A DNA stretch of 64,000 nt from Aphrophora alni (Eukaryota > Arthropoda > Insecta > Hemiptera > Aphrophoridae). Below, piece after piece: positions 58,045 to 64,000 of the stretch. The stretch lies in contig OY740767.1 of assembly GCA_963513935.1 (NCBI GenBank), positions 80,278,060-80,342,059 on the forward strand, in the 5' to 3' direction. The notes beneath the pieces are model-generated. The model was not told the DNA's origin and ran no database searches. It saw nothing but the letters and a program-made list of their open reading frames with translations. A program made the position numbers and the translations under genes. How positions within the stretch are numbered: position 1 is the stretch's first letter; every line of letters starts with the position of its first letter.

Positions 58045-58225
58045 TTAAGTAATATTTATTTATATTAATACTACACGATGATTAGTGCGAAGTTGATATA
58101 TTGACATGTTATAACGGAAACACTTTGTCGTAACTTTAAAGAATTGATTGAAGAAAATCATTTTCTGACGAGAGCGACAATTAAATTTGGGATAGTTTTG
58201 AGCTAAAACAAATACAATGACTTAG
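58045..58225 (+). repeat. Dispersed repeat family B, copy 3
   Basis: Diverged copy: GGAAACACTTTGTCGTAACT, TTTTCTGACGAGAGCGACAA and TTAAATTTGGGATAG correspond in order to GAAAAACTTTGTCGTTGCT, TTTCTGACAGAGAGCGACAA and TTGAAATTGGGAAAC of the copy at 18505-18735. Confidence 0.65.
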
Positions 58226-61200
58226 AAATAATAAGAGTTTTGCACTAATGATTTTAGTATTAGGTTGTGTAACATACTTCACACCTTTTAAATTACCAAA
58301 ACAACAAATGGAAGAAAATGCACATTATTTCACTACAAACAAGCTGTAAGACTAGTGACATTACGATGTTTTAGTCAATGATTCACCATAATCTGTTGTT
58401 ATATATTATTTGTTTATATGTAATAATTAAAGATGTCGGCTTAGAAATTAATATGCTAATTTGTTACAATAAAAACTAGTTATTGAGTAATAATATGTCC
58501 TTTTTATTTATAACATGAATATGTTTTATAAATAATCCCTTAGTGAAGATATAAATATTTAAGTCAGTGGAAAATTTTTACTGGTATTTTATATCGACAC
58601 TAAAACCTATACTATATTTTATAGAAAATTATTTTGAGCCTGGAATGTTGAATAGTATTTGACTCTTCACACATTCAGTCTGTATATCAGAACAAGAGGT
58701 ATATGGATAAAAGTTGGTTTAATCACGGTGTCATCAACCAGAGTAGGTCTATTTTAAATAACGTCGTGAATTGTTTTACAATAAACGGGTAAAATCGTGT
58801 ATATATATATATATATGTACAGTACAAACACCTTGTCTTACTAATTGGATTCTGTCGCGAATATAAACACCTTGCCATAATTTTACAAACATTCCATGGA
58901 TAGTAATTCAGACCGTTTTAAAGCAATCGTTGTCAAATTAAAATTAGACCTTAGTAGATTGTCATATTTGCTTCTGTGAGTTAATCAATAATTTATTTTT
59001 GTGTATCATATCGAGATCAAAAGTTTATTTTTGTGTATCATATAATTCAATAATTATAGCTTCAGTTGGTTCTTGTTACCGTAAATTTAAAGATATTTAC
59101 GTAATTTTAAAGCTTGGAATTAACTGGCTTTATAACAAATATTCAAGCATAAATTTCACAAAATTAAGTACCAAATTCACAATTCATAGAGTACCAATAA
59201 AATATAATAAATATGATCAGGCTCCTTTGAATATTTTGTATAGTAATTTAACCTTTTTTGCTTCAGATTAAAATTTATGTTTGTAATGATATTTCCAATA
59301 TTTAAAAAACTCCACTGAGTATTCTATTGACAATAAGGATTAGCAAAATTATACGAAACATTTGAAAGAATGACTTTGGGTTAAATATGTGTATAATAAT
59401 TTGTATTCCTATGCTAAAAATAGTATTGTTTTCACGAAATCAATCTATCCTATCTCCAGACTATATGAACGTTGTATTGAGTTAGGTTCTTTTAAAATGA
59501 GATAACTGAACTTTAGTTATAGTAATAAACCAACGTGTGAAATATATCGCACTTTAGTGCGCTCAAAGTTGTGTAAACTTCCAATCTCACAATTAAAACG
59601 AGTAAGTATACATTTTTTAAATAATGCAATATAATATCTTCCTTTAATTATAATTGTAAAAAGTCAAAGCCGAAACGTTTTAGTCTGTTTCAAACATATA
59701 TTTATTAAGACGTGAACACATTAAGTTTTGAATACAGATACATAATAATTAGGTACATTGTGTATTGCATTATATTGTATTATTCAGACTATTACAATGC
59801 ATGTTAAAGTAGAGTACATAACTCTTGCTTTACTTATGTCAGACGTCCTAAATATCATCCAAACCATTACACAAATGAAAAGTATTGAGCATTGCTTGAG
59901 GTCGTGTTTTTAAAGAAGACATTAGAGAATAAAGATATTGTGTACTTTCTCGCGTTAAATGAAGTGAGACATTATTGTGATGAGAAATATAATAATGATG
60001 AAAATACAGTATATATGATTATAGGTTTAATCCTATTAAGTTAAAAGTGGATTCTAATGGTAATTATCTAAACTATCAGTATTTATTTCTCGAAAATCAT
60101 TGATTGATTTATATTAAAATACTGTAAAATAAAATAACAAGTTTAGTACTTATCATCATTTTTAAATTAGTGCTAACGATTGTGTAATATTTCGACATCA
60201 AAAATATCTAATAAATAGGTCTTATTTTACTGGATGTGCATATTGAGTAATACAAAATAAATTACATTAAAAACTAATCATTATAATCTCTATAACCTTG
60301 TTAAACGATCTTTAACATTTTTAACTATATATATAACTATATAAATAAATCAATAACTATATATATGAAATCAATTTTCCACATCGTTAGTCAACATACA
60401 ATTTTTTCGAAATTCTTTTAACATAACCTTTAACTTTCAATGAAACTTATGATTATTCATTTGCTCCAATTGTTTAAAGATAAATAAATCTCTTGGTCAT
60501 CATCGCTTATAAGAAAAAGGAAGAAAAGACAATTACGAAATAAAGACCGCCTAGTCCTCGACTGCTTTAATAACACCAGGATAAAATACGGTTTTTCAAG
60601 AAAGACCTGATAAGAATAGTTTAAGAGTAGGACTTTAAAAATACATTATCAAATGTGTAGATCCGTCTAAGGTATCATATGGTATCCCCAACCCCTTACT
60701 CAACTAAGTAAATCTCTGAGGAATCTTTTAATAAAAACAATCTACTTTAACTCCCAACTCTATGCAATATGATAAAAAAGGTATACATTTTAAGAGATTT
60801 TGAGTCGATTATATAATTATTTAAATTAGTTGGGAATAAGTAAGTTTATTTACAAAATACGTTTTAACGATTTTTAAATCAAATCTGTACCTAAGGGGTA
60901 TTTTTTAAATAATGCAGGAAGAGAAATGAGGGATTCACGGAACCACAAAAACCGGAAACGAAAATAAGACTATAAAAAATATTATTATTATTATTATTAT
61001 TATTATTACATTACACTTATGTATATATCGATGACAAATTTGTCACCATCAGAGGATAATTACGAAACAAAAGGAGATTAACTGTAACCTTCTGTGGGTG
61101 AGGTTACACATCGAATTTTTATGATTATACTCACTACTTATAAGTGCACATCACTTATAAGAGACAAACATGTAATATGTCTATATCCTTCTGAACACAC

Positions 61201-61479
61201 CTTATATTTGTGTGGGATGTGTATGATTTAGTTTCTCTAATATATTATTCTTTTATCCAATTTTCTCCAACTTATAAAACTTTTTCATTTCATTCAAAAT
61301 GTGAGAAATATAGAATTACGATTAATTTTATGATTTCATTATATCTATACTATAAATTTACTACATTATTTTTATTTTCAAATTCTCATGCCTCGTACAA
61401 ACACATCAGAAAAATAAAAACTTGATTGTTAACATTATATTTTATTATTCTCAAATTATATAATATGATTAAAGAGGTC
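58226..61479. other. AT-rich non-coding interval
   Basis: Short (AT)n at 58799-58816, a 20-bp duplication TTTATTTTTGTGTATCATAT at about 58992 and 59024, and (ATT)n near 60979-61008. The frame at 58999-59271 is AT-driven and unrecognised. Confidence 0.5.
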
Positions 61480-62060
61480 ATTCAAAAAGACAAATTGGTG
61501 TAGACAAACTGTGTACGTTTACCAAATGCGACATTTATTCTTCTCACCGTAACTCTCCCTCGCCCATATTAATACACTTGCCCCAACGATGAAAAGAAGT
61601 ATTTGCTTTGTTGTTTGAGCCACTTTTCCGCACATTATTTGACATCCTCGTTGTTTCTGAACGTTTTCCACGTAATGCCTCCTTGAGTGGACCAAACAAA
61701 TGATAATCCGATTAAGCCAAATCTGAACTGTAGTGGGTATAAAGTATTGTCACCCAACCATTTTTTCAATGGTTTCTTGAGTAGGCTAGGGGTGTGAAGG
61801 GGGTACTGTCATTCAGCAATTCACGCCTTTTTTTGAGATCCGCAACTTTTTTTCTCATTCCTGGCTTTACTCTGAATATCAGCATGTCCGAATAGTCTCC
61901 ACTGTTTAGTGTACGCTGACCCTCCAAATAATCACAAAAGGCGGACAACACGACTTTTCCCGCTGGTGCTTGCATTCTGAATTACTTTCGAACAGGAGAA
62001 CTTGTGTGATTTCATTCCTTACTGTTCTCAGTTCCACCCAGTAATACCAACATAAAGTTA
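61480..62060 (-). pseudogene. mariner-type transposase, C-terminal fragment
   Basis: The minus strand carries KHQRE... then, in frame at 61975-61766, APAGKVVLSAFCDYLEGQRT and LNSGDYSDMLIFRVKP, which match the mariner block around KVMxxxFWDxxGxxxxxxLxxGxTINSxYY; here the catalytic WD position has decayed to CD. After stops, FGLIGLSFVWSTQGGITWKT...NNEDVK, WLKQQSKYFFSSLGQ and a degenerate RWxKCI region follow the usual mariner C-terminus. The 3' edge near 61480 resembles the end of the coding region close to the inverted repeat. The N-terminal helix-turn-helix half is missing. Confidence 0.75.
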
Positions 62061-62449
62061 TGAAAGTACAAAACTTCTCCTACAAACTGTTTCATCTCTA
62101 GATTAATTTGTCTCTTTAATTAATGAATGTCCCTCGTAATAATCTTCCACCTAAAAAGGAATAACGTTTTCTAAAATTCTGTTTAATTTAATTATTCAAT
62201 ATTCCTTATTGAATATTATTAAAAAAATATACGTTTTTGTTGTTCGTTTATAAATTTCTAGGTTAAGTAAGTTGTAAATGTTTCTTCACTTTAAAATTAT
62301 ATCTTTAAATATTCTCAAAAATTGAATAAAGTTATCGTAATGTTGTGTAAATTGTCATTTGAAATACAAATATTAATGTATTTAAAAAGACTATTAATGT
62401 GGGTAATTGTTAAATGTAAATGAAAAACAAATAAAGAATTTTATGACCA

Positions 62450-63830
62450 GTTAAGTTAATAATTGTTCTTTATTGTTTGTTAGAACAATTTTAGGTCAAG
62501 TTAGCAATTTTCAGGTCAAATTCATGAACTTATTTGTCCTGGTAAATTAAAATTTCATTATGTCAGTCAATGAAAGATATAATTTTAAAACTAATTTTTA
62601 TTTCGTCCTAACTATTACGTGTTTTTATTGTGCGTTTCTTCCTTTACAGTATAACAAAATAGTAATAATGATAAATATTAAATATGATTTATTTCGGTAA
62701 TTTTTTATTTTATAAATGATATTCATTGGAAGACATTTGATAATTATATTTATATCTTATTCCTGTAATTACGTTTTAATTTATCAGTAAGGGTAAACGA
62801 GTTTAAGTTTAAATACACTTAGTTATTTGTATAGTAACAATAAATTTCAAAATAGCCGTAATTAAAAATAATGTAGTATTTTGTTTAAAGTTTGTCGACA
62901 TTATATTACGTGTGTTTATAATTAATTTTTACCTTTACAACTTACGTATACAGTTTGTAATTTAAATCAATATAAAATTTATATCTGCTACCTTTAAATT
63001 TTAAAATGGGATTTACTAATAGAAATATAATACGTTATGTATAACTTGCTATGATTATTATGTGTTTTATAAATTCATTTTCTCATTTGTAGAGTAAGTA
63101 AATAGTTTGTGCAGGTAACTTTGAAATTCTAAATGACCGACATTAAATAATTTCAATAAACTATTTATATCTTAATGTCAATATTAAGTGTTTTTAAAGT
63201 TCGTTTTCAAATTTATATTTTATATACATAGTTTGTAAGTTAAATTATGTACTGGCAATTTCGTATTAGAACACCTACAATCACTTTTTGTTTGTTTCTT
63301 CAAATAATTGTCTGTTATTAACGTTCGTAATCACATTTATAGGCTAATTTAACAGTTTGTATACTAAATAAAACTAATGATTAACTTTATTATAAAATTG
63401 GGTGTTATTGGAATTTATTTATTAGTAACTTATTTGTATTTTGTCTTAATTATTATTTGTTGTTTATGTAGATTCTCCATTTAGAGATTAAGATAACAGT
63501 TTATTTTCCAAATCCAATTTTTTTTTGGTAATCCTGAACTTACAAATTGCCGCCATTGGACGATTTTGCACAACGTATTAATATCTCATCACAATTATTT
63601 AGTTTTTTAAATGTTCGATATCACAGTTATATTGGGTGCTATATCCCTATGGTTATTTATGCTGTAAATATTTTTTTTTTTAAATAGTCGTCAATGAAGG
63701 ATTATTATAAATTATTTCTTTTGTCTCGTCGTAATTTTTACATAATTCTAAAGTTTGTTTTCACATTTATAGATCAAGTTTACAATTTGGATGTAATTAA
63801 TGGGATTGTTTATGCTACTTATACTACCAA
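62450..63830. repeat. Degenerate tandem array, about 142-bp period
   Basis: Ten consecutive segments share the order ATTATT(A/T)(C/T)GTGTTTTTA, GTTCGTTTTCACATTTATAG, (A/G)TTAAG, (A/C)A(C/T)AGTTTGTA. Landmark positions of the AGTTTGT element or its equivalent fall near 62504, 62647, 62820, 62951, 63103, 63229, 63353, 63497, 63640 and 63783, a mean spacing of 142 bp. Units are 60-75% similar by eye, so this is an old AT-rich satellite. Its left edge may reach 62220 and the right edge may continue beyond the window. Confidence 0.7.
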
Positions 63831-64000
63831 CAGTAAGTACATTGTGGGATTCCATTTTATAATAATATAAAATAATTTGTATTTCTACAAATAAATTTAT
63901 AGAAACCGTGCGGACCTAGATTTCACATGCTTCAGAATTTTCGAAGTCAGCTTACAAACCTAGGCTTACAGAGTATGTTGGCGTAACTTAGAACGAAAAA
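63831..64000. other. Non-coding right edge
   Basis: AT-rich with a GC-richer end from 63905. Too short to interpret. Confidence 0.3.

Noticed and set aside
58999..59271. 90-codon open frame
   Set aside because: Composition matches surrounding AT-rich DNA and there is no domain or splice support.

Overview
The window is AT-rich eukaryotic DNA (roughly 70% A+T by eye). It has no dense coding, many long dinucleotide microsatellites, one 200-base N gap, and remnants of at least six transposon classes. The mix (Jockey-type LINE, RNase H-bearing LOA/I-type LINE, RTE-like LINE, piggyBac, DUF4371-type hAT, mariner, gypsy-like solo LTRs) points to an arthropod, most likely an insect with a large repeat-rich genome. 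I cannot name the species. Nothing suggests bacterial or organellar DNA: no operons, tRNAs, rRNAs or CRISPR.

Layout. 1-1900: T-rich stretch that reads on the minus strand like an LTR-retroelement promoter and leader (TATA, ~54-bp tandem repeats, AATAAA). 2098-3107: 5' part of a piggyBac element with its CCCTAGA end. 3776-4210 and 8660-9120: CT microsatellites beside an assembly gap and a 175-bp near-perfect duplication. 6465-6910 and 10202-10670: two non-autonomous inverted-repeat elements. 12600-13175: RTE-like LINE scrap. 13505-18247: nested block, with an hAT remnant outside, a 5'-truncated LOA/I-type LINE inside it, and a 525-bp solo LTR inside the LINE. 18.2-32.3 kb: mainly AT-rich non-coding DNA with a few weak exon-like islands. 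32301-36732: a full-length but broken Jockey-type LINE with a perfect 12-bp target-site duplication. 39.3-40.7 kb, 42.4-44.8 kb and 55.7-57.0 kb: LTR-like elements, two of them inverted copies of one family. 44.8-54 kb: very long (GT)n and (CA)n tracts and a coding-like island near 48.2 kb. 61480-62060: mariner C-terminal fragment. 62450-63830: a degenerate tandem array of ~142-bp units.

No complete functional gene is visible. Every recognisable protein is a transposon protein carrying stops or frameshifts. A few short open segments have good splice-site sequences (best: 7305-7385 and 25142-25282, plus strand). They could be exons of a long-intron host gene spanning the window, but at this A+T content several such segments are expected by chance.

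The most interesting structural results are: the LINE frame restored when the solo LTR and one TACA copy are removed; LTR-like elements that sit repeatedly in alternating purine-pyrimidine DNA; the hidden ~142-bp satellite at the right end; and several dispersed short repeat families with two or three copies in the window.
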